From the NCBI GenBank assembly GCA_965369375.1, contig CBDUQN010000001.1, positions 1 to 64,000 on the forward strand: DNA of 64,000 bases, given 5' to 3'. The stretch is from CBDUQN01 sp965369375. GTDB taxonomy: Bacteria > Krumholzibacteriota > Krumholzibacteriia > Krumholzibacteriales > Krumholzibacteriaceae. The position numbers and the translations under genes are program-made. Of this stretch, positions 42,287-51,651 are shown piece after piece. The notes beneath the pieces were generated by a model. It searched no databases and had not been told where the DNA came from. It saw nothing but the letters and a program-made list of their open reading frames with translations. Every line of letters starts with the position of its first letter. Within the stretch, counting starts at the first letter, position 1.

Positions 42287-44653
42287 GTGAGACCCTTGAC
42301 CAGGGGCGTTTTCATCATTTGCATCGTAGGGCTTTTCTGCCTGGCCAATGTGACGAGATGGGGATACCGCTCGCGGCTCGAACATCCCCGCTTCGTAGCG
42401 GAAGGAGCGGCTCACCTGAGATACACTGAGATGATCGCTGACGGACAGGCGGTTCCCGCAATCGATTACAGCGCTCAGTTCCCCGAAGGCTTATCGGTCT
42501 ACCGGGATACATCGATAGCCATGGAGTATCTCTACGGGATCGTTTACCGTATCCTTCCCGGCGCGAAAGTGGATATCGTGCGATTTATCCGCTTCTTCAC
42601 CGCCTTTTTCTTCTCGCTCGCCATATTTCCCGTTGCATCACTCTCGGCAGGGCTCTGGAGGAGCAGAAGCTCTGGGATACTCTCGGCCGCACTGTTCGCC
42701 GTTGTCATACCGCTCGTGGCGCGCTCGAGCGGTTTCGAGTTCGTGCGCGAGAACGTGACGTTTCCTCTCTTGATCTTTCACGTTTACTTCCTCGTGTCTG
42801 CATGTTCATCGAAGCGCTGGAGAGACGCGTGCCTCTGTGGATTCTTCGCCGCCCTCGCGCTCTGCTCATGGCAGGGAACACAGTTCTATCTCGTTCCCCT
42901 GCTGGCCTTTCTCCTCGTGAGACGCGTTATCGCTGTGATCGATACGGGGGAGCGGCGCCTCACATGGATGCTCATTCTCTTTTCTCTCGGCACGGGCGTC
43001 GCCGTGCCGTTTCTTCGCGGGGCGGGGTATCTCCTCTCACTACCTGTTGGTCTTTCCGCCGCCTGGATCGCCGCGGATCTCATATCCGCCTTCCACCCGC
43101 GCGGCGATGAAGACCGATCGGGCGGCCGCATGCGATTGGCACGGACGACGGCCGCCGCGGTCGGCCTCGCGTGCATCCTGCTTCCCGCCCTTCTCACGAA
43201 GGGGCATTTTGCCTCGTACTCGCATTTCTTCAGACTCGTGCTCTACAAGCTGCGGTACATTTACAAGCCGGAGGATCCGGGGTTGCTTCCCTTCGATGTG
43301 CGGGCATTCTGGGTTGGTCCGTTTCACTCGCCCGATCCTCTTCACTTTTTTGTTTTCGCCCTTCCCGCAATCTTTGTGCTTCCGGGTCCCGTCGACAGGC
43401 TGATCCGTAGATCACGGGCGGGGGAGTTTCAGCCGCTCTTCGTGCTCACATTCCTCATAGCCTTTTTCGTTCTCTTCCTGCTCATGCAGCGGCTCCTGCC
43501 GTTGTTCGGTCTCTTCGCAGTGGTCGCAGGCGGGGGAAACGCCGTACCGGGCGTTTCATCCGGGAAAAACGGCGCCGACAAGGTTCTATCGACCGCCCCG
43601 GCTGCAGGGCGCAGGGTCGCAGTCCGTTGGGGCATGGTGGTGACCTTCCTGGTTCTCGGTGTTTCCCTCTTGCAGGATTTTGCATGGGAGGGACGCAGTG
43701 ATATCTGGAGACGCGCAGCGCGGGCGCTCAAGATCCCGCGGAGGGAAAAATTCGTCGTCTATCCGTATGTGCGCGACGTCGAGGGGGCATTGCTCGATTG
43801 GATACGGAAAAACACGCCGGAGAATTCCGTCATTCTCACACTCCATTACCTCTCTCCACAGATTTTGACGTACACGCGCCGAACGACGAATCTCAACGAT
43901 TTCTTCGAATCGGTGCACCTGCGCCGCAAGGCGGAGCGGTTCCTCACCGCGCTCTATGCGAGCGAGGATCGTCTCTATGCATTCTGCAGGGAGCAGGCGA
44001 GCGATTATCTGCTGCTCAGCAGTGCCGTGGCCTGCGATCCGACGAGTGATTCACCCCTCTACCAGGCGGGCCGGACGGGTATCCGGCGGAAATCCGCCGC
44101 GTACCGTCTCATGTTCGAACCACACCAGCTGGCCGCCTTCGATCTCGTATACGAGAACGAGATGTACCGCGTTTTCAAGGTTGCGCAATCGACATCCGGA
44201 CGGAAATGGCCCAGGTCACCGCTCTTCTACGAGGCCGAGCTTCTCTGGAGATTCGATGGTGATATTCGATCGTTTTACAATGCGGTTATGCGCGTTTACG
44301 CCCTGACGGCGAAGGGGCGTTCCCTGCTGCGGTCGGGAAGGGAGCGGGAGGCGGAAACGGCCTTTGTGGATGCCCTGCGCGTTTACTACTTCTATCCGGG
44401 ATGGCGCATTCTCGCCGACCTGTACAGGAGCAGCGGCCGCTTCGAAGAGCTTGCGGCGCTTTCGGAGTTCGCTTATTCGCATGATCCTTACCGAACGGAT
44501 GTGTGCATCGAACTCGCGCGCAGCAAACTCGAGACGGGGGAGATCGAACGCGCGCGCGAGGCCGTTGATGCATGCCGGCCTCTCGGCGCATCAGAGCGTC
44601 AGCGTGCGGAACTGGAGCGGCTGCGGAGCAGGCTCGAATCTCCGCCGCGGTAA
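42287..44653 (+). CDS. STT3-like GT-C membrane protein with TPR tail
   Basis: This is 788 residues, GTG start with GAGG upstream. It has about eleven to thirteen hydrophobic segments, then a soluble segment EGALLDWIRKNTPENSVILTLHYLSPQ (in part) that aligns in position with the STT3/AglB region LxWLRxNTPxxAVxLAWWDYG. The WWDYG motif is replaced by LHYLS. VTFPLLIF follows a luminal loop, as in STT3. The last 180 residues are TPR-like. It is probably a lipid-linked glycosyltransferase related to oligosaccharyltransferases, but without WWDYG the acceptor-site specificity is doubtful. Confidence 0.7.
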   Translation: MRPLTRGVFIICIVGLFCLANVTRWGYRSRLEHPRFVAEGAAHLRYTEMIADGQAVPAIDYSAQFPEGLSVYRDTSIAMEYLYGIVYRILPGAKVDIVRFIRFFTAFFFSLAIFPVASLSAGLWRSRSSGILSAALFAVVIPLVARSSGFEFVRENVTFPLLIFHVYFLVSACSSKRWRDACLCGFFAALALCSWQGTQFYLVPLLAFLLVRRVIAVIDTGERRLTWMLILFSLGTGVAVPFLRGAGYLLSLPVGLSAAWIAADLISAFHPRGDEDRSGGRMRLARTTAAAVGLACILLPALLTKGHFASYSHFFRLVLYKLRYIYKPEDPGLLPFDVRAFWVGPFHSPDPLHFFVFALPAIFVLPGPVDRLIRRSRAGEFQPLFVLTFLIAFFVLFLLMQRLLPLFGLFAVVAGGGNAVPGVSSGKNGADKVLSTAPAAGRRVAVRWGMVVTFLVLGVSLLQDFAWEGRSDIWRRAARALKIPRREKFVVYPYVRDVEGALLDWIRKNTPENSVILTLHYLSPQILTYTRRTTNLNDFFESVHLRRKAERFLTALYASEDRLYAFCREQASDYLLLSSAVACDPTSDSPLYQAGRTGIRRKSAAYRLMFEPHQLAAFDLVYENEMYRVFKVAQSTSGRKWPRSPLFYEAELLWRFDGDIRSFYNAVMRVYALTAKGRSLLRSGREREAETAFVDALRVYYFYPGWRILADLYRSSGRFEELAALSEFAYSHDPYRTDVCIELARSKLETGEIERAREAVDACRPLGASERQRAELERLRSRLESPPR

Positions 44654-44678
44654 CATCCGGACGTCGATGTCACGTTTA

Positions 44679-45623
44679 TTAGAGGGAATAACCGAAGGAG
44701 AGGCGGTAGATCTTTCCGAATGCATCCATCGGGTCGAACGTGTACGCGAATGATATTTCCCAGGCATTACGCTCGGTGACGAGCCCGAAATGCATAATGG
44801 TTCTTCGTCCCTCGGAGAGACGGGTGTCGGCGCCGAACAGAATGAGAAGGAGGTCCTGCCAGATGGTCACCTCCGTGCCGAGCAGGACGCGGTTGAGCAC
44901 ACTTCTCTTGAAGACCGCATCACCTTCGAGGGAGACCCTGTCGAGCAGATTCTCGTATGCGAATGCGAGGTTCCACGTCGAATCGAGTATATAGTCCAGA
45001 TTGGAATAGTGGACCTGATTGTAGATGTTTCTGCCCATCAACCCGATCCAGAACTTCTTGCGCAGCCGGGCCGTCCATCCGACATCGACGCCTATTCCAG
45101 AGGCATCGCCGTCGTCGACGTCCGTCCAGCTTTTCATGTACCGGCACGTTATACCGAAACTGTTGTAACTGTTAGGCGCGTAGGCGAACGACGCGCCGAT
45201 GGTGCTCTCGTTCCACCCCGATCCCTCGGACAGCTCCAGCCCGAGATGCGTGATGGAGAGGGCGGCGGCGGCCTGACTCACGGGGCTATAGCCCTCTGAA
45301 ACCGCGCGCGTGTCGAACAGTCCCGTTCCAATAGAGAAGAAGCTGTAAAGGTTGGAGAGCTTCGGCACGGGTCTCATGGCGCCGAAGCTGAATCTCGGCG
45401 ATGTGAGAGAAGTGAGGTTCGCCGGATTCCAGTACGCAGAACGGTCGTCGCGTATGAGGATGGTGGCCGCCCCGGCGAGGCCCTCCCCGCGCGCGTCCCA
45501 TCCGAGAGGCAGAAACGTACCTCCCTGCGAGCTCTGCCCGGCCGCGGCGGATGAGAACAGCGGTGCCGCTGCGGCCAGCGCCAATAGTATCGTAAGGGCC
45601 TTATGGAGTAACGTTCTGCGCAT
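44679..45623 (-). CDS. PorV/PorQ-like outer-membrane beta-barrel protein
   Basis: This 314-residue secreted protein has a signal peptide (to about residue 29), then the PorV/PorQ/UPF0164-type motif GGTFLPLGWDARGEGLAGAATILIRDD (in part) with NPANLTSL, followed by alternating beta-strands that end ...LSFGYSL, a terminal aromatic. PorV-type proteins act in type IX secretion. The start overlaps the previous stop by one base (TGATG), so it is translated right after the FlgD-bookended protein. Without other T9SS genes in the window a general FadL-like barrel role is possible. Confidence 0.68.
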   Translation of the reverse strand: MRRTLLHKALTILLALAAAAPLFSSAAAGQSSQGGTFLPLGWDARGEGLAGAATILIRDDRSAYWNPANLTSLTSPRFSFGAMRPVPKLSNLYSFFSIGTGLFDTRAVSEGYSPVSQAAAALSITHLGLELSEGSGWNESTIGASFAYAPNSYNSFGITCRYMKSWTDVDDGDASGIGVDVGWTARLRKKFWIGLMGRNIYNQVHYSNLDYILDSTWNLAFAYENLLDRVSLEGDAVFKRSVLNRVLLGTEVTIWQDLLLILFGADTRLSEGRRTIMHFGLVTERNAWEISFAYTFDPMDAFGKIYRLSFGYSL

Positions 45624-47239
45624 CACTCACGCACTACCGCTATGAAGCTCTTCTGCGTCGTTGTGGTGTTGCTGTAATAGATTGAGATATAGACAAGGTA
45701 GGGACCATTTCGCACCCCATCGCCTTCGTCGTTCGTGAGATCCCATTCCAGCTTGAAAAGTCTCTTGGGTCCCTGTTCGTTCAAGCTTCGAACGTGCTCG
45801 CCGTTGACCGTATATATCTGAATGTCGACCTTTTGAGCATTCTCGCTCAGCCGGAATTCGAAGAAGTCGGTGCCTGCCGATCCGGTGAATACCTCCGGAT
45901 AGTAGGCATTCAATTGCCTGAATACGACTTGCCAGCCCCGGGAGCGCTCGCTGCGCATGCCCGACTTGTCCACCGATACGCCGTATATGAAGTTGTCTCC
46001 GAGGCCGAGGGGCTCTACGATGAGCTGAAAGGTCGAAGCGATGATCTCCTCGGTGAATATCAGCGTGTCCCCATCATGGACACGGTAGATGAGCACTTCC
46101 TCGAGTCTCGTGTGCTCGGTGACCTCGCCCTGCACACCCACCTCCGGTTCGTAAACGAGGTCGGACGAGACGGTCAGTACCGGAGGATCGGGCGGCGTCA
46201 GGTCCAGAGTGAATGAGAGGACGGCGCTCGATTGGTGGCCGAATATATCGGCGCAGGTGACTTTGACCGAATGTTTGATCTCCTTTATGCTGCCGATGTC
46301 GTCCGTTACATTGTCGTATATCGTCAGCGAATCCAGTCCCCAGAAGAGGGTATCGCTGCGCATGAATGTCGTGTCGGCCGAGAAAGGCTCGCCGTTGTTC
46401 CAGGCAAAAGCCGGTTCTCCGTCGATTCCGCTTTGATCGAAGCAGTAACCGGTTATCTCCTTCGGTATCTCACTCGTGAATTCCGGGATGGAATCGAGAA
46501 AGCCGATATCCGGTCCCCTGTTGTCTACGTATATCTGCCCGTTTGCCTCACTGCTGTTGCCCGCCTCGTCAAAGGCGTGCAGTCGGACGCGGTAGAAGCC
46601 ATCCGGTGCATCTTCAACGGTCGACCATTTGATTTTGTACGAACCGTTTCCCGTAACCCTGTGGGGCACCGTCTCGACTGTTCCTTCGGGATCCGTCACG
46701 GTGATGCCGAGCACATCGTTCTCCTCGAAGTCGAAAACCGAGAAATAGACCGTAACTGAATCCGGCATCCCCGGAGCTCCGGGCGCGAAGAGGCCCGGTT
46801 CTATCCTCTCGAGAACGACTTCGGGGGTCGTGATATCGACGACGAGAGCTCTGTAATGGTGCTCGGTCGTATCTGTATGCACCGCCATAAGATGGAAGAG
46901 GTAGGTGCCCTCGGGCAGCAGGGCGCCGAGTGAATCCTCTCCGTTCCATACGGCATTGTAATCGCCGGGCAGCGGTCCCCGGAGGAAGAGAAGGGTATTG
47001 AGCGTATCGCCTCGGTTTGGATCCTCGACCGTCGCCGAAAGGGTGTCACACTGCTCGAGAAGCCCGATGAATATCAGCGAAAAATCCTGTACCCCATCGC
47101 CGTTCGGGGAGATCGAGGGATGATGTATTATGAGATAATCCACGAGCATCGGGGCTTGAGACGCACCCGCCGGGGGACAGATACAGACCGCCAGTAAGAG
47201 AAAGACCAGCATTCCGGATGTAGCGAAGCGATCTCGCAA
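45623..47239 (-). CDS. Secreted Ig-repeat protein with FlgD/CHU_C-type domains at both ends
   Basis: This is 538 residues with a TTG start and AAGGCGG upstream. After a signal peptide, an N-terminal FlgD/gliding-motility-type domain (SPNGDGVQDF at about residue 44) is followed by several Ig-like domains (LLPEGTYLFHLMAV and DGFYRVRLHAFDEAGNSS). A second FlgD-like domain (about 450-538) ends VRNGPYLVYISIYY. There is no catalytic domain. It is an exported surface or secretion-associated protein; the gene forms a one-base-overlap operon with the PorV-like protein, suggesting a joint outer-surface role. Confidence 0.78.
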   Translation of the reverse strand: MRDRFATSGMLVFLLLAVCICPPAGASQAPMLVDYLIIHHPSISPNGDGVQDFSLIFIGLLEQCDTLSATVEDPNRGDTLNTLLFLRGPLPGDYNAVWNGEDSLGALLPEGTYLFHLMAVHTDTTEHHYRALVVDITTPEVVLERIEPGLFAPGAPGMPDSVTVYFSVFDFEENDVLGITVTDPEGTVETVPHRVTGNGSYKIKWSTVEDAPDGFYRVRLHAFDEAGNSSEANGQIYVDNRGPDIGFLDSIPEFTSEIPKEITGYCFDQSGIDGEPAFAWNNGEPFSADTTFMRSDTLFWGLDSLTIYDNVTDDIGSIKEIKHSVKVTCADIFGHQSSAVLSFTLDLTPPDPPVLTVSSDLVYEPEVGVQGEVTEHTRLEEVLIYRVHDGDTLIFTEEIIASTFQLIVEPLGLGDNFIYGVSVDKSGMRSERSRGWQVVFRQLNAYYPEVFTGSAGTDFFEFRLSENAQKVDIQIYTVNGEHVRSLNEQGPKRLFKLEWDLTNDEGDGVRNGPYLVYISIYYSNTTTTQKSFIAVVRE

Positions 47240-47269
47240 GAAAACCGCCTTATCTAGGAAATTCGGTGT

Positions 47270-47299
47270 ATTATATCTAGTGACTTATACTTTCGTCAA
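47270..47299 (-). promoter_or_regulatory. Promoter of the FlgD-bookended protein/PorV-like operon
   Basis: On the minus strand TTGACG (47299-47294), an 18-base spacer and consensus TATAAT (47275-47270), about 30 bases before the TTG start. Confidence 0.65.
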
Positions 47300-47370
47300 A
47301 GTTATTTTCCGCGCCCCAGGGGATGAGCGCATCTTCAACGGTATGTTTTCCTCACCTTTGTTTTCATCAA

Positions 47371-47391
47371 AGCCTCGTGAGGCTCTTTTTT
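47371..47391 (+). terminator. Orphan terminator-like hairpin
   Basis: AGCCTC-GT-GAGGCT (47371-47384) is followed by C and six T's. No plus-strand gene precedes it within the window's spacer, and the only neighbouring gene reads away from it, so a short uncharacterised plus-strand transcript may end here. Confidence 0.55.
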
Positions 47392-47477
47392 CTTATACAC
47401 CGATGATACGCAATAATTTCCCCCGGCGCCAAGAAATTTTCCCTCGCAAGCTGCGTGCCGGTCTCCAGCCCTGATAC

Positions 47478-47605
47478 GCGATATGGCGCGATCCTGAGGT
47501 ATAGCGCCGGCGATATGGTTCTATCTGATGGTGTCGCTCGGGCGATATGATTTTATCTGATGGTGTCGCTCGGGCGATATGGTTCGCTCCGGATGTGTCA
47601 CGTGG
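47478..47605. repeat. Tandem 32-base repeat, four copies
   Basis: Units of 32 bases begin with GCGATATGG at 47478, 47510, 47542 and 47574. The middle two are nearly identical and the outer ones degenerate. They lie in the spacer before the Na/Pi cotransporter gene. There are no spacers, so this is not CRISPR. A short ORF through it is not supported. Confidence 0.85.
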
Positions 47606-47679
47606 GCGATCACCCCTGATGGTATCGGTATCACATGCCCGCCCGGTTCGAAAAATACCACCGATACTTTCTCTTTTGC

Positions 47680-47708
47680 TTGCTCAGTATCAGGGTATTC
47701 GATATAGT
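47680..47708 (+). promoter_or_regulatory. Promoter of the Na/Pi cotransporter gene
   Basis: TTGCTC (47680-47685), a 17-base spacer and TATAGT (47703-47708). The TTG start at 47759 follows, with AGGAG seven bases before it. Confidence 0.45.
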
Positions 47709-47758
47709 GAGAATCCGTTTTGTGACAGAATGCAGGAATTGCCACCAGGAGACCCCAT

Positions 47759-49447
47759 TTGGACTACGAGCTAGTCTTTCAGCTCGTCGGCGGGCTCGGA
47801 TTCTTCCTCTTCGGAATCCGCATGATGTCCGAGGGACTTCGCAAGACCGCGAGCGAGCGTCTCAAACATATCCTCTCCCTTTTGACGAAGCACAAGTTCG
47901 TCGCGCTGCTCGTCGGTACCGGTGCCACCGCACTCATCCAGAGCAGCAGCGCCATGACCGTCATGGTTATCGGCTTCGTCAACGCCGGCTTGCTCACGCT
48001 CAAACAGGCCATTCCGGTCGTCCTCGGCGCGAATATCGGGACGACCTTTACCGCATGGATCATCAGCTTCTTCGCCATCTTCAAGATAACCCATTATGCG
48101 CTTCCCGCCGTCGGGATCGGATTTCTTCTCACGATAACGTCGCGCTCGCCCAGACTGCGGCAGTGGGGTGAGGTAATACTGGGATTCGGCATCCTGTTTG
48201 TGGGAATCGGATTCATGAAGGATGCGTTTACCCCTCTGCAAGCGAACGAGCGGATACGCGAGATCATGATCGGTTTCAGTCATTACCCGATCCTCGGTAT
48301 CATCGCCGGAACCGTCATCACGATGCTTTTCCAGAGCAGCAGCGCCACGATCGCGATGGTCCAGCTGCTCGCTTTCCGCGGGCTGATCGATTTTCCATCT
48401 GCGATACCGCTCATTCTCGGAGACAACATCGGCACCACGATCACCGCCCAGATCGCATCGATCGGCGGCACGACGGGGGCGCGGCGCGTTGCGTGGGCGC
48501 ACACCCTGTTCAATATTTTCGGTGTTGCATACATGACCATCTTCGTCCATCTCGGCGTATATCATCGAGCGATCGAGGCGATCGTGCCCGGGCCTGTTAC
48601 CGATAACAACATCATGCTCCACGTCGCACTCGCGCATACGGTATTCAACTGCTTCAACACCCTCATCTTCCTTCCGCTCACCGGGGTACTCGAAAAAATA
48701 GTTACCAAGATCATCAGTGTGAAGGGAGACGCTATTATCGCCGCGCCTCAGTACCTCGAACGCCACCTGCTCGAGACGCCGGTGCTCGCTCTCGAGCAGA
48801 GCAAGAGGGAGATTGTCAGGATGCTCCGGCTCGCCGACTCGGCGCTGAGGGATTCCTTCGAACTCTTTTTCAAGGAGCAGTGGAAGCTGGCGAAGCGTGT
48901 TGAACGGAAGGAGGAGGCGGTCGACAACCTCCAGACCGAGATCACCAGGTATCTGATAGAGATTTCAATGGAGGCTCTCGAGAAAGACGAGGCGGAGGCT
49001 ATACCTGTGTTCATTCACTCCGTCAATGATATCGAGCGGATAGCCGACCATTCCGAAAACATCGTCGAGCTTGCCCAGAGAAAGATCGATCAGCACCTTC
49101 CATTCAGCGATGAAGCGAACGCGGAGCTCCAAAATATGATCGATGTGGCCCTGGATATGCTGAACGATGTAACACTCGGTCTCGAGAACGGCGATATGAC
49201 TCATGCGAGGAGTGCACTGAACCGCGAGAACCAACTCAACAAGATGCAGATCGATCTTCGTCAGAATCACGTCCGCAGGCTCAACGACGGGACGTGCTCC
49301 CTGCTGAGCGGCCTCGTTTTTCTCGATTTCGTGGATTATCTGGAAAAGATCGGCGATCACCTGACCAATGTTGCTCAGGGTCTTCTCGGCGGGCTCCGCT
49401 GGGAGTCGACGAAGGCCGTTTCGGATCTGACGGGCATCGAGTATTGA
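47759..49447 (+). CDS. Na/Pi cotransporter family protein with PhoU-like C-terminal domain
   Basis: This is 562 residues. Two Na_Pi_cotrans repeats are visible, each with the QSSS motif (ALIQSSSAMTVM and MLFQSSSATIAM) and about eight to nine hydrophobic segments. The last 200 residues are helical and match the PhoU-like region of NptA/YjbB-type proteins (NDIERIADHSENIVELAQRK). It is expected to carry phosphate with sodium, or to act in phosphate homeostasis as YjbB does. It starts at TTG with AGGAG upstream. Confidence 0.92.
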   Translation: MDYELVFQLVGGLGFFLFGIRMMSEGLRKTASERLKHILSLLTKHKFVALLVGTGATALIQSSSAMTVMVIGFVNAGLLTLKQAIPVVLGANIGTTFTAWIISFFAIFKITHYALPAVGIGFLLTITSRSPRLRQWGEVILGFGILFVGIGFMKDAFTPLQANERIREIMIGFSHYPILGIIAGTVITMLFQSSSATIAMVQLLAFRGLIDFPSAIPLILGDNIGTTITAQIASIGGTTGARRVAWAHTLFNIFGVAYMTIFVHLGVYHRAIEAIVPGPVTDNNIMLHVALAHTVFNCFNTLIFLPLTGVLEKIVTKIISVKGDAIIAAPQYLERHLLETPVLALEQSKREIVRMLRLADSALRDSFELFFKEQWKLAKRVERKEEAVDNLQTEITRYLIEISMEALEKDEAEAIPVFIHSVNDIERIADHSENIVELAQRKIDQHLPFSDEANAELQNMIDVALDMLNDVTLGLENGDMTHARSALNRENQLNKMQIDLRQNHVRRLNDGTCSLLSGLVFLDFVDYLEKIGDHLTNVAQGLLGGLRWESTKAVSDLTGIEY

Positions 49448-49473
49448 CAGATCCTCCTTATCCCGCCCTGGTG

Positions 49474-51636
49474 TTATTCACCATCCAGTTCTCTGAGCTT
49501 GTTCTCGATTCTCCCTATGTGCTCACTGGCCCTTGAAGCGAGAGGATCGAGGTCGGCGCTGCGGCGAAGATACTCGAGCGCCTCCCTGTCCCGCCCCAGC
49601 TTTTCGAGGACGATTCCCATATTGAAGTTCAGGCTGGATGCATACGGGTGGAACTCGAGGGCATTTTCGAGAATATCGTATGCGCCCGCGTAGTTTTCGA
49701 GCTTCATCTCGATCGTTGCCAGATTGTTGAACGCCCGCCAGCCGCTGGGCAAGAGGCGTATCACGCGCGCATAGAGAATCCGGGCCTCCTCGAAGTCTCC
49801 ATCCTTCTGCAGTTGCGCCCCCCTGTTGAGAAACGCCGAAACGAGGCTATGAACGTTTTGTTCGACATCCGGCTCGAGCTCGAGCGCCTGCTCGTATGCG
49901 GCTATCGCCTGCTCGAACATGCCGCCGTGATTTCTCGCGAATCCGAGGCGCTTCCAGAAGCGGACGCTGTCGGGGTAGGACTCGGTGAGCTCCTCGAGGT
50001 GGTAGTTTGCTTCTTCGAACCAGCGCTTCCCGATGAAACTCTCGGCCAGCCTGAAGCGGTACTCCGTGTTGTCCGGTTTGAGCCGATACGCCTTCGAATA
50101 GTACTGCACCGCCTCTATATGCTTCTCCTTTTTCATCTTGAGATTGCCGAGCCGGTAGTAGGCCCGGTGGTTGAGTGAATCCATATCGGCACTCTTCATA
50201 AACCACGTTTCAGCCTTTTCGAATTCTTGGGCATCGAGTGCGCGCTCACCGAGTATCAATTCCCCCGTTCCCGGTTCGAGTGGGAGCGTGAGCAGGCGTT
50301 CTTCGGCTGCCGTATCTCGGGCGTTGAGTATGATCCATGGCAGTATGTGAACGACGCCGAGCGCGACGATCAGCACGGCCGTCCGGTTGAATGCCGCTGC
50401 ATCGGGGATCCTCCGTTTGAGTGTCCAGAGCAGGTATACGGCAAAAGAGGGACCGGCCGCCGCGAAGATTTCCCATCTCAGTCCTCCCTGCAGCAGACCG
50501 GCGCCGGCGAGAAAGAGGATAACTCCGCATGCCGCGCAGATGAGGAGGAAGCGCTCTTCGAAGCGGGAACGTCCGCTATCTTCAACGGGAGGCGGGCCTT
50601 TCCCTCTTCCCGTCGCGATTGCGACGAGCGCGGCAACCGATGCCGGCCCCGCGAGGAGGAGGCCGTTCCCCGCCTCGAGCAGCCGGATCGGCAGCCCTCC
50701 CCAACCGGTCTGCCGGGCACTTTCGAAGATGCGGGGAATCGAACCTGCGACAAACGCGATGAATCCGGATTCGCCCGAAATCCTCGAAAATATGAAATCT
50801 AAGGCGATGCCGCAGAGTATAAAGATGCCGAGAGCTTCGAGAATAACGCGGATATGCCGATTCGACCGGTATATGCGGGTGATGAGATAGATCCAGCCGG
50901 GAAGGAGGTAGAGCGCGGAATAGTGTGAATAGACAGCAATGACCAGCAGGATGGCCGGTACGATATGTGAGGTTTTCTCCCGCAGCGCGTAGAGCGCCGA
51001 TATGATAAATAGAAACGCGGCGCAGGCGGCGACCGGGGTTGCGCCGCCCGTACCGAAGAAAACGGCAAAGAACCCATTCGCGATCAGCATAGCGACGCCG
51101 ATCGCCATGAGACCCTTTCGGTTTTCGTCATCACCGAAAGCCATGCGGGCGGCAAGCCATGCGGTGGCTACGTAGCACACTCCCCCCGCGACGCTCAGCA
51201 GTGCGGATGACGAGGTGCGGCCGAGAAGGAATATGCCGTTGAGGATGCGAAAGAGCGCGTAGTTCAGCGCCGAGGCGAGGGGGGCGCCGTCACGAACCGG
51301 ATTTCCCGCTTTCAAGGCGGCGGTGGCGGCATATCTCTCCCCCCAGAGGTCATGCCGCATCCTTAAGCCCCAGAGGATGAGGAATGTGGCGACGAGAAAA
51401 ACAACGAGCTTGACCGCCGCATGACGGGATTGCGATCCCGTGTTTTTCAGCAAACGGCCGGAGATGTTGCGGCCGAGGAAGATCAGGGCGCACACCGCGC
51501 ACGCGAGACCCGCCTCGATCGAAACGAATGCCCAGGAGCTCAGTCCCCAGAGAGAAGTCCGCCAGAGGGCGGAAGCGAGGATGAGAAATACGAGGTAGAG
51601 TACGAAAAATGCGGTTGCGACGCGGTGTACTGACAT
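49474..51636 (-). CDS. Multi-spanning membrane protein with C-terminal TPR array
   Basis: This is 720 residues with about eleven to twelve hydrophobic segments in the first 430 residues, then six or more TPR units (about 455-715; LGERALDAQEFEKAETWFMK and repeats). A short motif DLWGERYAATAALKAGNP after the first helices resembles the acidic first loop of GT-C transferases, so a glycosyltransferase of GT39-like type is possible. No firm catalytic signature is seen. It lies 15 bases after the DAACS symporter gene and is probably co-transcribed. Confidence 0.7.
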   Translation of the reverse strand: MSVHRVATAFFVLYLVFLILASALWRTSLWGLSSWAFVSIEAGLACAVCALIFLGRNISGRLLKNTGSQSRHAAVKLVVFLVATFLILWGLRMRHDLWGERYAATAALKAGNPVRDGAPLASALNYALFRILNGIFLLGRTSSSALLSVAGGVCYVATAWLAARMAFGDDENRKGLMAIGVAMLIANGFFAVFFGTGGATPVAACAAFLFIISALYALREKTSHIVPAILLVIAVYSHYSALYLLPGWIYLITRIYRSNRHIRVILEALGIFILCGIALDFIFSRISGESGFIAFVAGSIPRIFESARQTGWGGLPIRLLEAGNGLLLAGPASVAALVAIATGRGKGPPPVEDSGRSRFEERFLLICAACGVILFLAGAGLLQGGLRWEIFAAAGPSFAVYLLWTLKRRIPDAAAFNRTAVLIVALGVVHILPWIILNARDTAAEERLLTLPLEPGTGELILGERALDAQEFEKAETWFMKSADMDSLNHRAYYRLGNLKMKKEKHIEAVQYYSKAYRLKPDNTEYRFRLAESFIGKRWFEEANYHLEELTESYPDSVRFWKRLGFARNHGGMFEQAIAAYEQALELEPDVEQNVHSLVSAFLNRGAQLQKDGDFEEARILYARVIRLLPSGWRAFNNLATIEMKLENYAGAYDILENALEFHPYASSLNFNMGIVLEKLGRDREALEYLRRSADLDPLASRASEHIGRIENKLRELDGE

Positions 51637-51651
51637 GACTGCGCTCGCCTT

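Noticed and set aside
44679..47239. A complete type IX secretion system in the window
   Set aside because: Only a PorV-like protein and tail domains are seen; the core parts (SprA, PorU, GldK-N) are not in the 64 kb.
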